Shown: in pieces, positions 48,824 through 56,856 of the stretch
Numbering within the stretch: the first letter of the stretch is position 1
Layout: the number at the start of each line of letters is the position of its first letter
Origin: an uncultured Bacillota bacterium
GTDB lineage: Bacteria; Bacillota; Clostridia; Oscillospirales; Oscillospiraceae
Length of the DNA: 64,000 nucleotides
Assembly: GCA_947426945.1 (NCBI GenBank)
Contig: CANEFX010000008.1
Span: 35,254 to 99,253, forward strand
Direction of reading: 5' to 3'
Translations under genes and position numbers: made by a program
The notes under the pieces: model-generated
Told to the model about the DNA's origin: nothing
Databases searched by the model: none
The model's input: only the letters and a program-made list of their open reading frames with translations

Positions 48824-49613
48824 TGGAATAGACCTCCTTATGGACCTGAGACACTGTCACCTGTAACTGCGGGAAGGCTTTTTCAAGCCGCCGGGCCAGA
48901 GGGGCGCACACCACATTTTCCGTAGGGAAGTGGCCGGCGTCCAGCAGGTTCAGCCCCAGTGCCTTGGCCTCCAGGAACTGATTATATTTCAGGTCGGCGG
49001 TGACAAAGGTATCGCAGCCCTGGGCGATGGCGTCCTCCATCATAGAGCCACAGGCGCCGCCTCCAACCGCCACCTCCCGGACGGGCCTCCCCCCGTCCAC
49101 AAAGCGCACACAGGCAGAATTCAGCTTTTCCTTTACAAAGGCGGCATACTCTGCCACCGGCAGCCCCGGCTGATGGGCAAGCCCTGTCCGGCCGATGCCG
49201 TAGGGCCGCCCCTTTCCATCCACCCCCGCCTGGTGGAGCTGGCCAATCTCTGCCAGACCCAGCGTCCGGGCCAGGCAGCCGTTGACCCCCCCATGGGCGG
49301 CGTCCAGATTGGTGTGGGCACAGATAGCGGAAATACCGTTTTCCACAAGAGTCAGCAGGACTTGTCCAGTGGGGGTCTCCCCGGTCACCGATTTGACTGG
49401 GGTAAAGATTACCGGGTGGTGCGCCACAATCAACCCCGCCCCCAGACAAGTGGCCTCCTCCGCTACCTCCCGGGTGATATCCAGAGCTACCAGTATCCGG
49501 CTGACCTCCCGTTCTCCCCTGCCCACCAGAAAGCCGGCGTTGTCAAAGCTCTCCTGCGTGCCAAAGGGGGCGATCTGCTCTATAAATTGATAAATTTCTT
49601 TTACGCTTGCCAC
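48816..49613 (-). CDS. Nif3-like dinuclear metal centre protein
   Basis: The protein of about 265 residues carries the NIF3/YqfO motifs FDNAGFLVGR, VALDIT, IVAHHPVIF and CAHTNLDAAHGGVN, with histidines of the two-metal site, and HFPTENV near the C-terminus. Its role is uncertain, with GTP cyclohydrolase-like activity proposed for relatives. GTG 49613 is chosen because AGGAG lies 8 bases upstream; it overlaps trmK by 13 bases. trmK-nif3 is a conserved pair in Firmicutes. Confidence 0.88.
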   Translation of the reverse strand: MASVKEIYQFIEQIAPFGTQESFDNAGFLVGRGEREVSRILVALDITREVAEEATCLGAGLIVAHHPVIFTPVKSVTGETPTGQVLLTLVENGISAICAHTNLDAAHGGVNGCLARTLGLAEIGQLHQAGVDGKGRPYGIGRTGLAHQPGLPVAEYAAFVKEKLNSACVRFVDGGRPVREVAVGGGACGSMMEDAIAQGCDTFVTADLKYNQFLEAKALGLNLLDAGHFPTENVVCAPLARRLEKAFPQLQVTVSQVHKEVYSNA

Positions 49614-50305
49614 TGTTCCCACTCCTTTTTCATGTCAGCAAGGCCTCTGCGGACTTCTTCCAGTTCCAGCTTCCGGGAAAGCACATCCTTCCCCTGAGCC
49701 TGAGCCATACCCTCCAGCGCCCGGAGGGTTCTGGCCAGCCATCGGTCCAGCCAGGCCCCCCGCAGGGGATCGGCCCTGTTCCTCCCTGCCCACAGTTCTG
49801 CGGGAGACAGGGGCTCCATTTCCCCCGCCCGCACCAGCAGAGCGGTGTAAATGTTTTTTCCCTCCCGGGCCAGCTGCTCCTCCTGGATGACAAACCCGTT
49901 GGCCTGGAGCCACTTTCTCAGATCCGGGAAGGAGGACATGGGCTGCAGGATCAGGGGCACGTCTCGCTCCCGGACCCAGGGGGCGGCAGACAAAATGGCG
50001 GCGATGGTCTCCCCGCCCATACCGGCTATGGCGACGGCGTCCACCTCGTCGGGATGAATACCGGACAGGCCGTTACACAGCCGGAAGGCCATACTCCTGG
50101 TGAGGCCGTACGCCCGCACAGTGGCCCGAGCCCGTTCCAGCGGGCCCCGGCGCAGATCGGCGGCAACAGCAAAGGGTATCTTCCCCTCCAGAATCAGCGC
50201 CGCCGGAAGATAGGCATGGTCGGTGCCCACATCGGCCAGCCGGACCCCCGACGGCACCAGCTCCCCCACCATCCGCAGCCGGGGGGACAGCTCAGGACCT
50301 TTCAC
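49601..50305 (-). CDS. trmK: tRNA (adenine(22)-N1)-methyltransferase
   Basis: The 234-residue protein has the SAM-binding motif VRLADVGTDHAYLPAALI (about residues 21-38) and the GMGGETI motif of the TrmK family. It methylates A22 in tRNA. Start GTG overlaps the upstream gene's stop (GTGA), and the downstream nif3 overlaps its end. Confidence 0.91.
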   Translation of the reverse strand: MKGPELSPRLRMVGELVPSGVRLADVGTDHAYLPAALILEGKIPFAVAADLRRGPLERARATVRAYGLTRSMAFRLCNGLSGIHPDEVDAVAIAGMGGETIAAILSAAPWVRERDVPLILQPMSSFPDLRKWLQANGFVIQEEQLAREGKNIYTALLVRAGEMEPLSPAELWAGRNRADPLRGAWLDRWLARTLRALEGMAQAQGKDVLSRKLELEEVRRGLADMKKEWEQWQA

Positions 50306-50889
50306 AGCTCCGACCCCCGGATGGACATTCGGATGGCCTGGGCAAAGTCTCTCACCGCCTGCGCCCGCTCTTCATTCATAAAAGCCCCGCCCATATCCCG
50401 GCGGCAGAACATGCCCATATACTCCAGGCCGCCGTGGCGGCACCAGCGCTTCAGTCCCTCCTCCCACAGATCGGCCCCTTTCTCAGGAGAATAGCCGCAG
50501 GTAACGATGGCCGCCAACCGCTTCCCCGCCAGCAATTTGGGTCCCCTCACCGCGCCGTAGTTTTTGGTCCCGGCGTAAATGGCCCGATCCAGCAGAGCTT
50601 TCATGGGGGCGGTGCAGAAAAAGGAATAGATGGGGGTGGCGGGGATAATGACATCGCAGTCCTCCATGGCCTTAAAAATCTCCTCAAAGTCGTCGTCCTG
50701 AATACAGCCAAGGCTGTTCAGGCAGTCCTGGCAGGCCCTGCACCCCAGACATGGGTTAACCGTCCGGTCGTACAGGGAGATTACCCGGCTCTCCACCCCC
50801 ATCATGCCGCACTCCTCCAGAAAGGGAGCCAGCAGAGCGGCGGTGTTGCCCTCCGGCCGGGGACTGCCCATCAGTATGCAGAACTTCAT
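50302..50889 (-). CDS. Flavodoxin-like NAD(P)H-dependent reductase
   Basis: The protein of about 195 residues begins with the FMN-binding ILMGSPRPEGNT, has the ATPIYSFFCTAPMKALLDR strand-loop typical of NADPH-dependent FMN reductases, and a cysteine cluster PCLGCRACQDCLNSLGC at about residues 45-65. The cysteines may hold an iron-sulfur cluster or act in redox. ATG 50889 is preferred, with GAGGTGG upstream. It overlaps trmK. Confidence 0.83.
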   Translation of the reverse strand: MKFCILMGSPRPEGNTAALLAPFLEECGMMGVESRVISLYDRTVNPCLGCRACQDCLNSLGCIQDDDFEEIFKAMEDCDVIIPATPIYSFFCTAPMKALLDRAIYAGTKNYGAVRGPKLLAGKRLAAIVTCGYSPEKGADLWEEGLKRWCRHGGLEYMGMFCRRDMGGAFMNEERAQAVRDFAQAIRMSIRGSEL

Positions 50890-50943
50890 CCGTTCCACCT
50901 CGTTCCATCAAACTTTTATCACACTATTTTCCAGCGGCGGCGT

Positions 50944-50974
50944 TCAAAAATAATCGCCCTCCCGGGGGAGGGCG
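50944..50974 (-). terminator. Terminator after the DUF1858 gene
   Basis: CGCCCTCCC and GGGAGGGCG form a 9-base-pair stem followed on the minus strand by ATTATTTTTG. Confidence 0.75.
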
Positions 50975-50984
50975 GTTCCCTGTC

Positions 50985-51182
50985 TTACTTGCCGATCAGC
51001 TCGTTGACCTTGGCCAGAAGCTCGTTCACATCCACACCGTGGACGGCGCAGGCCTGCTCCACCGTCTCCCCCTGGGAGGCGGGGCAGCCCAAGCAGTGCA
51101 TTCCGATACCCATGAAGATGGGCGCGGCCTGGGGAGCAACCTTCAGGATGTCGCCGATAATGGTGTCTTTTGTGATAGTCAT
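50985..51182 (-). CDS. DUF1858 redox-disulfide domain protein
   Basis: The 65-residue protein has the DUF1858 pattern: TIGDILKVAPQAAPIFMGIG then HCLGCPASQ, a CxxC pair, and an additional cysteine in QACAVHG. Family members are linked to redox or hybrid-cluster-protein systems in anaerobes. GGAGG precedes the ATG; it has its own promoter and terminator, so it is a single-gene unit. Confidence 0.85.
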   Translation of the reverse strand: MTITKDTIIGDILKVAPQAAPIFMGIGMHCLGCPASQGETVEQACAVHGVDVNELLAKVNELIGK

Positions 51183-51216
51183 GGTGAATTCCTCCATTTT
51201 TCTCTGGGATGAAATT

Positions 51217-51245
51217 AGTATAACCGATGCGCCGCTTTTTTGCAA
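51217..51245 (-). promoter_or_regulatory. Promoter of the DUF1858 gene
   Basis: On the minus strand TTGCAA (51240-51245) and TATACT (51217-51222) have a 17-base spacer. Confidence 0.75.
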
Positions 51246-51257
51246 TGAATTTTTTTC

Positions 51258-51286
51258 TTTCCTTTTGGAAAAACCAGCGTTATAAT
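51258..51286 (+). promoter_or_regulatory. Promoter of the DUF1275 gene
   Basis: TATAAT (51281-51286) has a weak TTTCCT -35 (51258-51263) 17 bases upstream. It is divergent from the DUF1858 promoter. Confidence 0.5.
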
Positions 51287-51318
51287 CAGATGACTTTACC
51301 ATGTAAGGATATGATACC

Positions 51319-51963
51319 ATGGACCAGCAGACACATCCCGCCGCCGAGCGCCTGTTTCCGGTCGCCCTGCTCACCCTCTCCGGCGGGCTTCAGGATACCT
51401 ACACCTATCTCCGCCGAGGCCGGGTTTTTGCCAACGCCCAGACGGGCAACATTGTCCTGCTGGGCCAGAGCCTGTTCGACGGGGACTGGAGCCGGGCTGC
51501 CCGCTACCTTCTCCCCGTGCTGGCCTTCGCTCTGGGGGTGGCAGCGGCGGAATTCCTGCGCCTGCGCCCGTCCAGGCTCCACTGGCAGCGGCGGGTGCTG
51601 CTGTGGGAGATTCTTCTGCTGTTTCTGGTGGGCTTCATCCCCCACTCCCTGGACCAGCTGGCCAACGCTCTGGTCTCCTTCTCCTGCGCTATGCAGGTTC
51701 AGGCCTTTCGAAAGATGGAAGGCTTCGCCTTTGCCAGCACCATGTGCATCGGCAACCTGCGCAGCGGCATGGAGGCTCTGTACGCCTTCCTGCGCACAGG
51801 AGACCGTCAGGATCGGAAAAAGGCCCGGCTGTATTTCTGCGCAATCCTCCTGTTCGCCCTGGGGGCCGAGATCGGCAGCCTGGCCGTTGAGCTTTTGGAC
51901 CTGCCCGCCATCTGGCTGTCCTGCGCCCTGCTGGCCATAGGCTTCTGGCCGCTGTCCCGCTAA
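51319..51963 (+). CDS. YoaK family (DUF1275) membrane protein
   Basis: The 214-residue protein has the DUF1275 motifs SGGLQDTYTYLRRGRVFANA, QTGNIVLLG and MCIGNLRSG, and about six hydrophobic segments. The role of the family is unknown; small-molecule transport has been suggested for relatives. AAGGAT precedes the ATG. Its last four bases overlap a small gene on the other strand. Confidence 0.88.
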   Translation: MDQQTHPAAERLFPVALLTLSGGLQDTYTYLRRGRVFANAQTGNIVLLGQSLFDGDWSRAARYLLPVLAFALGVAAAEFLRLRPSRLHWQRRVLLWEILLLFLVGFIPHSLDQLANALVSFSCAMQVQAFRKMEGFAFASTMCIGNLRSGMEALYAFLRTGDRQDRKKARLYFCAILLFALGAEIGSLAVELLDLPAIWLSCALLAIGFWPLSR

Positions 51964-52157
51964 ACTTCCCTCGCCGCCCGGTACCCCATCGCTTTGCCAT
52001 ATAAAAACGTGTAGCAGATGGCCCCGCAGGTGTCCCGGTCCGCCACATCGCACAAGGCCAGGATTTCACTCAGGCCGAGCTGATACCCCACAGCTGCCGC
52101 TTGATCCATCTCCGTCTGTGCAATGTATTGCTTGATCTCTTTCATGATAGGTTCCAT
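51960..52157 (-). CDS. 65-residue protein of unknown function
   Basis: The product begins MEPIMKEIKQYIAQ and contains QLGLSEILALCDVADRDTCG and GKAMGYRAAREV; it is probably helical with two cysteines. I do not recognise the family. The ribosome site AAGGAGGT lies about 10 bases upstream, but it is inside the right arm of an inverted repeat (52165-52193), so its translation may be controlled. It lies downstream of a ribbon-helix-helix-like gene on the same strand. Confidence 0.55.
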   Translation of the reverse strand: MEPIMKEIKQYIAQTEMDQAAAVGYQLGLSEILALCDVADRDTCGAICYTFLYGKAMGYRAAREV

Positions 52158-52164
52158 TTATAAA

Positions 52165-52193
52165 ATACCTCCTTGATTTTCACCAGGAGGTAT
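52165..52193 (-). promoter_or_regulatory. Inverted repeat covering the ribosome site of the 65-residue ORF
   Basis: On the minus strand ATACCTCCT and AGGAGGTAT are exact complements, 9 base pairs around an 11-base loop. The AGGAGG in the second arm is the ribosome site of the ORF that starts at 52157, so the fold would hide it. Confidence 0.65.
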
Positions 52194-52279
52194 GGCATAA
52201 TCAGATTTATCAGACCTCCGGGTGTGGTGCATATAGAGTGTTGGGGACTTTGTCATGGTGGCCAGCACTCTATTTTTTA
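52173..52279 (+). ncRNA. Possible small RNA on the plus strand
   Basis: TTGATT (52173-52178) and CATAAT (52196-52201) have a 17-base spacer. About 70 bases on, ATAGAGTGTTGG (52233-52244) and CCAGCACTCTAT (52262-52273) pair with one mismatch, followed by TTTTTT. The transcript would start near 52208 and end near 52279, opposite the leader of the 65-residue ORF and just past the 3' end of the RHH gene. It is unverified. Confidence 0.4.
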
Positions 52280-52443
52280 TCCGCCAAAACCAGTTCAATG
52301 CCCTCTCGCACAACCTCTGTCCTTGTCTTGCCGTGCGTTCTGCAATACTCCTGAATCCGTCTGTCTGTCTCCGCATCAATTCGGGCCTTTATTTCAATCC
52401 CCTTTGGATTGTCTGATTTTGGACGTCCAGTCCGTGGACTCAA
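52270..52443 (-). CDS. Small ribbon-helix-helix-like DNA-binding protein
   Basis: With TTG 52443 (GGAGG, 8 bases upstream) the product is 57 residues: MSPRTGRPKSDNPKG, then IEIKARIDAETDRRIQEYCR and a HGKTRTEVVREGIELVLADKK end. The short strand followed by two helices is the ribbon-helix-helix pattern of CopG/Arc-type repressors. A large palindrome overlaps its promoter, so self-repression is likely. It precedes the 65-residue ORF. Confidence 0.72.
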   Translation of the reverse strand: MSPRTGRPKSDNPKGIEIKARIDAETDRRIQEYCRTHGKTRTEVVREGIELVLADKK

Positions 52444-52460
52444 ATAACCGCCTCCTTTCT

Positions 52461-52502
52461 GAGCCACATAAATATTATATTTATTGTGGCTCGAAATGTC
52501 AA
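52461..52502 (-). promoter_or_regulatory. Promoter with large palindrome upstream of the RHH gene
   Basis: On the minus strand TTGACA (52497-52502) and TATAAT (52474-52479) are 17 bases apart. GAGCCACA (52461-52468) and TGTGGCTC (52485-52492) are exact complements, and the AT-rich centre is itself palindromic. The -10 lies inside it. Confidence 0.7.
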
Positions 52503-52521
52503 GAGATTTTCTTTAAACAAG

Positions 52522-52550
52522 AAAAAGTCCGCCTCTCGGCGGACTTTTTT
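52522..52550. terminator. Terminator after the zinc-ribbon gene
   Basis: AAAAAGTCCGCC and GGCGGACTTTTT pair around a short loop. It can act in both directions, and lies 14 bases from the zinc-ribbon stop. Confidence 0.82.
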
Positions 52551-52563
52551 CCTGGCTCTTAAA

Positions 52564-52845
52564 TCAGCCCTGCTGCTCGCGCATCTTGGCGAAGCAGTCG
52601 CTGCAGTAGACGGGACGGTCAGACTTGGGCTCGAAGGGAACCTTCGCCTCACCGCCGCAGGCGGCGCACACGGCGGTGAAATACTCACGAGGGCCGCGGG
52701 CGGCGTTCTTGCGGGCGTCACGGCAGGGCTTGCAGCGCTGGGGCTCGTTCTGGAAGCCGCGCTCCGCATAGAACTCCTGCTCACCAGCGGTAAAGGTGAA
52801 CTCGTTGCCGCACTCTTTGCATACCAGGATCTTGTCTTCGTACAT
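52564..52845 (-). CDS. Zinc-ribbon protein with two CxxC-type modules
   Basis: The 93-residue protein starts with a treble-clef-like module, LVCKECGNEFTFT ... CKPCRDARKN, and ends with a second, VCAACGGEAKVPFEP ... VYCSDCFAKM. This is the zf-Tbcl/CxxC-x17-CxxC arrangement. It probably binds two zinc ions and may bind nucleic acid. Function unknown. GAGAGGG precedes the ATG; a SigH-like gene lies just upstream on the same strand. Confidence 0.8.
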   Translation of the reverse strand: MYEDKILVCKECGNEFTFTAGEQEFYAERGFQNEPQRCKPCRDARKNAARGPREYFTAVCAACGGEAKVPFEPKSDRPVYCSDCFAKMREQQG

Positions 52846-52903
52846 GGATTTTCCCTCTCTTTGACTTTTGCCCGGCGCTTGGCCTGGGCGTGTGATATTG
52901 CGA

Positions 52904-53542
52904 TCAGCTCTCGCTGGATACGCCGGAAGAAATTTGCAGGGCCGTTTTGCGGCGGATACGCTGAATTGCGTTGTCCACCGACTTCTGGGAGCGGCCCACC
53001 CGCTGGGCGATCTCTCCGCAGGACAGGCCGCTCAGGTAGGGAGGTAGGATCTGTGCTTCAAACTTGGATAGTCGGCCCTTGAGCGCCTCCAGGCGCTCTT
53101 TCAGTTCCTCTCTGCCGATGACCACGTCCTCCGGGCTCTCGGCACTGGAAAACAAGTATGCGCTGGTTCCGTCAAAAAGAGGGGGCTCGTAGGAAACACT
53201 GTGATTTAAAGGAGCGTGCTTGCCACCTTGGGCCGCGCGGACCGCAGAGTGGAGACGGCTGCGGATACAAATCTCCGCAAAGGTGCGAAAAGCGGCGTCC
53301 CGCTCCGGGTCAAAGCTCCGGATAGCGGTGAGCAGACCCAGGAATCCCTCCTGAATCAGGTCCTCGCTGTCTCCTCCCGCCAAGAACAGGGGACGGGCAC
53401 AGGCCCGGACCAGCCGGTTATACCGGCGCACCAACTCCGTCTCTGCCAGGGAATCACCCCCGGACGCGTCAAGGCAAAGCGCCTCGTCAGAGGGCTCCCC
53501 AGGGGGAAGCCGCTCTATCTTATTATCTCGGTTATTTTTCAT
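52904..53542 (-). CDS. SigH-like RNA polymerase sigma factor
   Basis: The product of about 212 residues has sigma-70 region 2 (YNRLVRACARPLFLAGGDSE and DLIQEGFLGLLTAIRSFDPE) and region 4 (about residues 165-200, SCGEIAQRVGRSQKSVDNAI), most like SigH of spore formers. SigH directs early stationary-phase and sporulation genes, but the identity is inferred. The start is a problem: ATG 53542 lies inside an apparent -10 box and has no ribosome site, so the message would be leaderless or the start is elsewhere. Confidence 0.82.
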   Translation of the reverse strand: MKNNRDNKIERLPPGEPSDEALCLDASGGDSLAETELVRRYNRLVRACARPLFLAGGDSEDLIQEGFLGLLTAIRSFDPERDAAFRTFAEICIRSRLHSAVRAAQGGKHAPLNHSVSYEPPLFDGTSAYLFSSAESPEDVVIGREELKERLEALKGRLSKFEAQILPPYLSGLSCGEIAQRVGRSQKSVDNAIQRIRRKTALQISSGVSSES

Positions 53543-53569
53543 CATAAACAAAATGTTCAGATTTGTCAA
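53541..53569 (-). promoter_or_regulatory. Promoter overlapping the start of the SigH-like gene
   Basis: On the minus strand TTGACA (53564-53569) and TATGAT (53541-53546) have a 17-base spacer. The two ATG candidates at 53545 and 53542 both fall in the -10 box. Confidence 0.6.
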
Positions 53570-53629
53570 GGCTTTTCCCAAAAAAGTTTGTTGATATTTT
53601 CCAGTCTGCCCCTTCCCTGCCCGTTTGGC

Positions 53630-54988
53630 TCAGAGGCTGGGAATCAAATCGGCCAGACGCTGGGCGGTTTCCTGGGCAGTCTCCTGGGTTTTGGCTTCCA
53701 CCATCACCCGCATAAGGGCCTCGGTGCCCGAGGGACGGACCAGAATACGTCCTTCTTCAGCCAAGGCCTCCTCCTCCCGCTGGACGGCCTGGGCCAGGAG
53801 CGGGCTGGCCATAGCGGCCTTTTTCACATCGTTGTCGGCCACGGGGACGTTGATAAGCACCTGGGGATACCGTGGGCAGGCGCTGAATACCTCGCTGGCC
53901 CTTTTTCCGCTCTCTTTGAGCAAAGCAAGAATCTGCAGGGCAGTGAGCTGACCGTCGCCAGTGGTGGCGTGCTCCAGAAAGATCATATGTCCCGACTGCT
54001 CGCCCCCCAGGCGGTAACCCTGTTCCACCATCCGCTCCAACACATTCCGGTCCCCCACATCGGTGCACTCCAGATTTATTCCGTTCTCCCTGGCATAGAC
54101 GTGAAAGCCCAGGTTGGACATAACAGTGGCCACCACCGTGTCGCCGGGAAGCCGGCCCTTGTTCTTCATGTCCAGACCACAGGCGGCCATGATCTGGTCG
54201 CCGTCAATTAGGCTGCCCAGCTCATCTACTGCCAGGCATCGGTCAGCGTCTCCGTCGAAGGCGATGCCCATGTCGTAGCCCCCCGCCTTCACCATGGCGG
54301 CCAGCGCGTCCATGTGAGTAGAACCGCAGCGGTCGTTGATATTCACCCCGTCCGGGTCGGCGTTAATCACGTCGGTGCGCAGCTTGGAGAAGCGGTCGAA
54401 GAGCCGGGCGGCTGTGGCGGAGGCGGCTCCGTTGGCACAGTCCACCAGAATACGCAGGCCTCCCAGGGTGGAGTCGATAGTGGCCTCCAGATGGTCGATG
54501 TAGTCCTCGCTGGCCTTGGGGGCCACATAGCTTACTTTTCCGATGTCCCCATGGGTTTTCATGGGCACGTTGTTGGAACCGAAGAGGACAATGTCCTCGA
54601 TTTTCTCCTCCAGCTCGTCGGACAGCTTAAAGCCCTTGCCGTTAAAAATTTTGATTCCGTTGTGCTCGAAGGGGTTGTGGCTGGCTGAGATGACGATGCC
54701 CGCGTCCGCCTCCTCGTCCACCGTCACCCAGGCCACGCCCGGGGTGGGCAGGGTGCCCAGATCCAGCACGTCCGCCCCGGCGGTACACAGCCCGGAGATC
54801 AGCGAGCCCTTGAGCAGGTCGCCCGAGATGCGGGTATCCTTGCCGATGGTCACCAGGGGCTTCTCCCCCGGTTTCTTGTTTTTGGCCAGCACAATGGCCG
54901 CCGCCAGCCCTACCTTATAGGCCAGGTCCGCGTCCAAACCAGCGTTTACCACGCCTCGAATGCCGTCTGTTCCAAATAATTTGCCCAT
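53630..54988 (-). CDS. glmM: Phosphoglucosamine mutase
   Basis: The 452-residue enzyme starts MGKLFGTDGIRGVVNAGL and has the phosphoserine motif ISASHNPFEHNG (about residue 101), the metal loop DGDADRCLAVDELG (about 243) and RPSGTEALMRVM (about 420). It converts glucosamine-6-P to glucosamine-1-P for wall precursors. ATG 54988 is preferred, with GAGGTG upstream. Confidence 0.96.
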   Translation of the reverse strand: MGKLFGTDGIRGVVNAGLDADLAYKVGLAAAIVLAKNKKPGEKPLVTIGKDTRISGDLLKGSLISGLCTAGADVLDLGTLPTPGVAWVTVDEEADAGIVISASHNPFEHNGIKIFNGKGFKLSDELEEKIEDIVLFGSNNVPMKTHGDIGKVSYVAPKASEDYIDHLEATIDSTLGGLRILVDCANGAASATAARLFDRFSKLRTDVINADPDGVNINDRCGSTHMDALAAMVKAGGYDMGIAFDGDADRCLAVDELGSLIDGDQIMAACGLDMKNKGRLPGDTVVATVMSNLGFHVYARENGINLECTDVGDRNVLERMVEQGYRLGGEQSGHMIFLEHATTGDGQLTALQILALLKESGKRASEVFSACPRYPQVLINVPVADNDVKKAAMASPLLAQAVQREEEALAEEGRILVRPSGTEALMRVMVEAKTQETAQETAQRLADLIPSL

Positions 54989-55011
54989 ATTGATACACCT
55001 CAAATTCAAAT

Positions 55012-55386
55012 CTAGCGTTTTCCAGTCTTGATGAACTCGATCAGCTTCTCCACATCGTCAAAGCCGTCATAGTCTCCGACGATACCTTCCCTATGGTATA
55101 CGATCCCCCGTTTTTCGTTCTCTTCCAGGCAGTCAAGCAGTTTGTCCAGTCCATATCTTTTTGCAAACAAGGTAAATCCATAGGGCTTTATTTTATTCAG
55201 CAGCCCCTCTCTGCAGTCCTTTTCACAGGCATAGCAATGGGAAAGTCCCCTCTCCATAGAACATTTTCTGTTTTCGCACCAGGACTTATCGGGACAGCTG
55301 CCTGAATCACAGCCGCCGCACGCTGCATGCTCCGAACACAGGCAGCATGCCAGCCCACATCTGGCAATTCCCAATTCTCTTTTCAT
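55012..55386 (-). CDS. DUF3795 cysteine-rich protein
   Basis: The 124-residue protein has the DUF3795 arrangement: CGLACCLCSEHAACGGCD, CPDKSWCENRKCSMERGL and CYACEKDCREG, with about ten cysteines in the first half. Metal binding is likely. The second half is helical. Function unknown. AGGAGG precedes the ATG. Confidence 0.82.
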   Translation of the reverse strand: MKRELGIARCGLACCLCSEHAACGGCDSGSCPDKSWCENRKCSMERGLSHCYACEKDCREGLLNKIKPYGFTLFAKRYGLDKLLDCLEENEKRGIVYHREGIVGDYDGFDDVEKLIEFIKTGKR

Positions 55387-55401
55387 TCATCCTCCTTGGT
55401 C

Positions 55402-55782
55402 TTATCGTTTCGCCGCCGCGAAGTCGTAAGCTTCACGGACCCACCTCATCAGCTCGCCGTCGATCTCCTCCACTGAGCCGATCACCAGGTGGTGGGTCCA
55501 TCTCCCTGGATACGGCTCGGAGGCCTTATCCACCCGGGGGGATTCCAGCCGCCGGTTCAGGCCCAGGGTGACGGTTATGTAGGGGTTGGGCCGGGCCTTG
55601 GCCCGCCGGGCGGGGAGGAAGGACACCGCCCCGAACACCCGCCGGTTTTTCAGGGTAATCTGGCTTTTCTGTGGCTTGACTGTCACCTCCTCCAGCTCCG
55701 CCAGCAGCCGCGCCTCAAAGGCCTCGTACAAATATACGGCCTCTGGATGTTCGTTGAAAAAGAACAGGGTATTCTGGTCCAT
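55402..55782 (-). CDS. DUF5655-like protein
   Basis: The 126-residue protein has the pattern NRRVFGAVSFLPARRAKARP, TVTLGLNRRLESPRV and RWTHHLVIGSVEEIDGELMRW of DUF5655. The fold may bind a nucleic acid or small ligand, but nothing is known. AAGGAGG precedes the ATG. It sits between DUF3795 and ruvB. Confidence 0.78.
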   Translation of the reverse strand: MDQNTLFFFNEHPEAVYLYEAFEARLLAELEEVTVKPQKSQITLKNRRVFGAVSFLPARRAKARPNPYITVTLGLNRRLESPRVDKASEPYPGRWTHHLVIGSVEEIDGELMRWVREAYDFAAAKR

Positions 55783-55791
55783 ACGCCCTCC

Positions 55792-56856
55792 TTAAAAGCT
55801 CAGCTGGTCCAGCCCGCCCGGCCCGCCGGGGACAGGGAGGCCCAAGTGCTCATAGGCCCTGGGAGTAACGCACCGGCCCCGGGGCGTCCTTGTCAGGAAA
55901 CCCAACTGCATCAGATAGGGCTCGTATACGTCCTCCAGGGTAACGGCCTCCTCGTTGATGGTGGCGGCCAGGGTATCCAGCCCCACCGGGCCGCCCCGGT
56001 AGTTGTCGATGATGCTCTGCAGCATCCGGTGGTCGATGGAGTCCAGGCCAAGATAGTCGATCTCCAAGGCAGTGAGAGCCTCGTCCGCCACCTTTTTGGT
56101 GATAACGCCCCCCGCCCGTACCTGGGCAAAATCCCGCACTCGGCGTAGCATCCGGTTGGCGATCCGGGGGGTGCCCCGGCTCCGGCGGGCAATCTCCATG
56201 GCGCCGTCCGGCTCAATAGGCACCTCCAGGATGCCGGCGGAGCGGGTGACAATGAGGGTCAGCTCCTCCGGGGTGTACAGCTCCAGCCGAAGGGTGACCC
56301 CGAACCGGTCCCGCAGAGGGGCGGACAGCTGGCCCGCCCGGGTAGTGGCTCCGATCAGGGTAAATTTGGGCAGGTCCAGCCGGATGGAGTTGGCCGAAGG
56401 CCCCTTGCCGATGATGATATCAATGGCGTAGTCCTCCATGGCAGGGTACAAAATCTCCTCCACCGCCCGGTTGAGGCGATGAATCTCGTCCACAAACAGG
56501 ATATCGTTCTCATTCAGGTTGGTCAGCAGGGCGGCCAGATCTCCGGCCTTCTCAATAGCGGGGCCGGAGGTAATACGCACATTGACCCCCATTTCGTTGG
56601 CAATGATACCGCTGAGGGTGGTCTTGCCCAGCCCTGGCGGACCGTGGAGCAGCACATGGTCCAGGGGTTCACCACGCATCTTGGCCGCTTGAATGAATAC
56701 CTCCAGGTTGCCCTTGGCCTTCTCCTGGCCGATGTACTCCCGCAGGGTTTTGGGACGCAGGGAAAACTCCCCCTCGTCCTCCCGGGTCAGGGAAGTGGTT
56801 ATCAGGGGCTCCAACTCTTCGGCCTCCAGTCCCGTGCCGGAAAAATCAATGCTCAA
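55792..56856 (-). CDS. ruvB: Holliday junction branch migration helicase RuvB
   Basis: The AAA+ protein has Walker [20 protein letters not shown] (about residues 63-80), Walker [16 protein letters not shown] and [17 protein letters not shown], and a C-terminal DNA-binding domain. I choose TTG 56856 because GAAAGGA lies upstream, giving 354 residues. It works with RuvA and RuvC but is separated from ruvA by two other genes here. Confidence 0.95.
   Translation of the reverse strand: MSIDFSGTGLEAEELEPLITTSLTREDEGEFSLRPKTLREYIGQEKAKGNLEVFIQAAKMRGEPLDHVLLHGPPGLGKTTLSGIIANEMGVNVRITSGPAIEKAGDLAALLTNLNENDILFVDEIHRLNRAVEEILYPAMEDYAIDIIIGKGPSANSIRLDLPKFTLIGATTRAGQLSAPLRDRFGVTLRLELYTPEELTLIVTRSAGILEVPIEPDGAMEIARRSRGTPRIANRMLRRVRDFAQVRAGGVITKKVADEALTALEIDYLGLDSIDHRMLQSIIDNYRGGPVGLDTLAATINEEAVTLEDVYEPYLMQLGFLTRTPRGRCVTPRAYEHLGLPVPGGPGGLDQLSF

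Noticed and set aside
47153..48925. Long plus-strand frame opposite the membrane protein gene
   Set aside because: Gln/Pro/Arg-rich composition is typical of antisense to hydrophobic genes; no start site.
52158..52379. 73-residue frame spanning the RHH gene end and the 65-residue ORF leader
   Set aside because: Arg/Gln-rich shadow of the RHH gene with no start site; its end overlaps the hairpin region.
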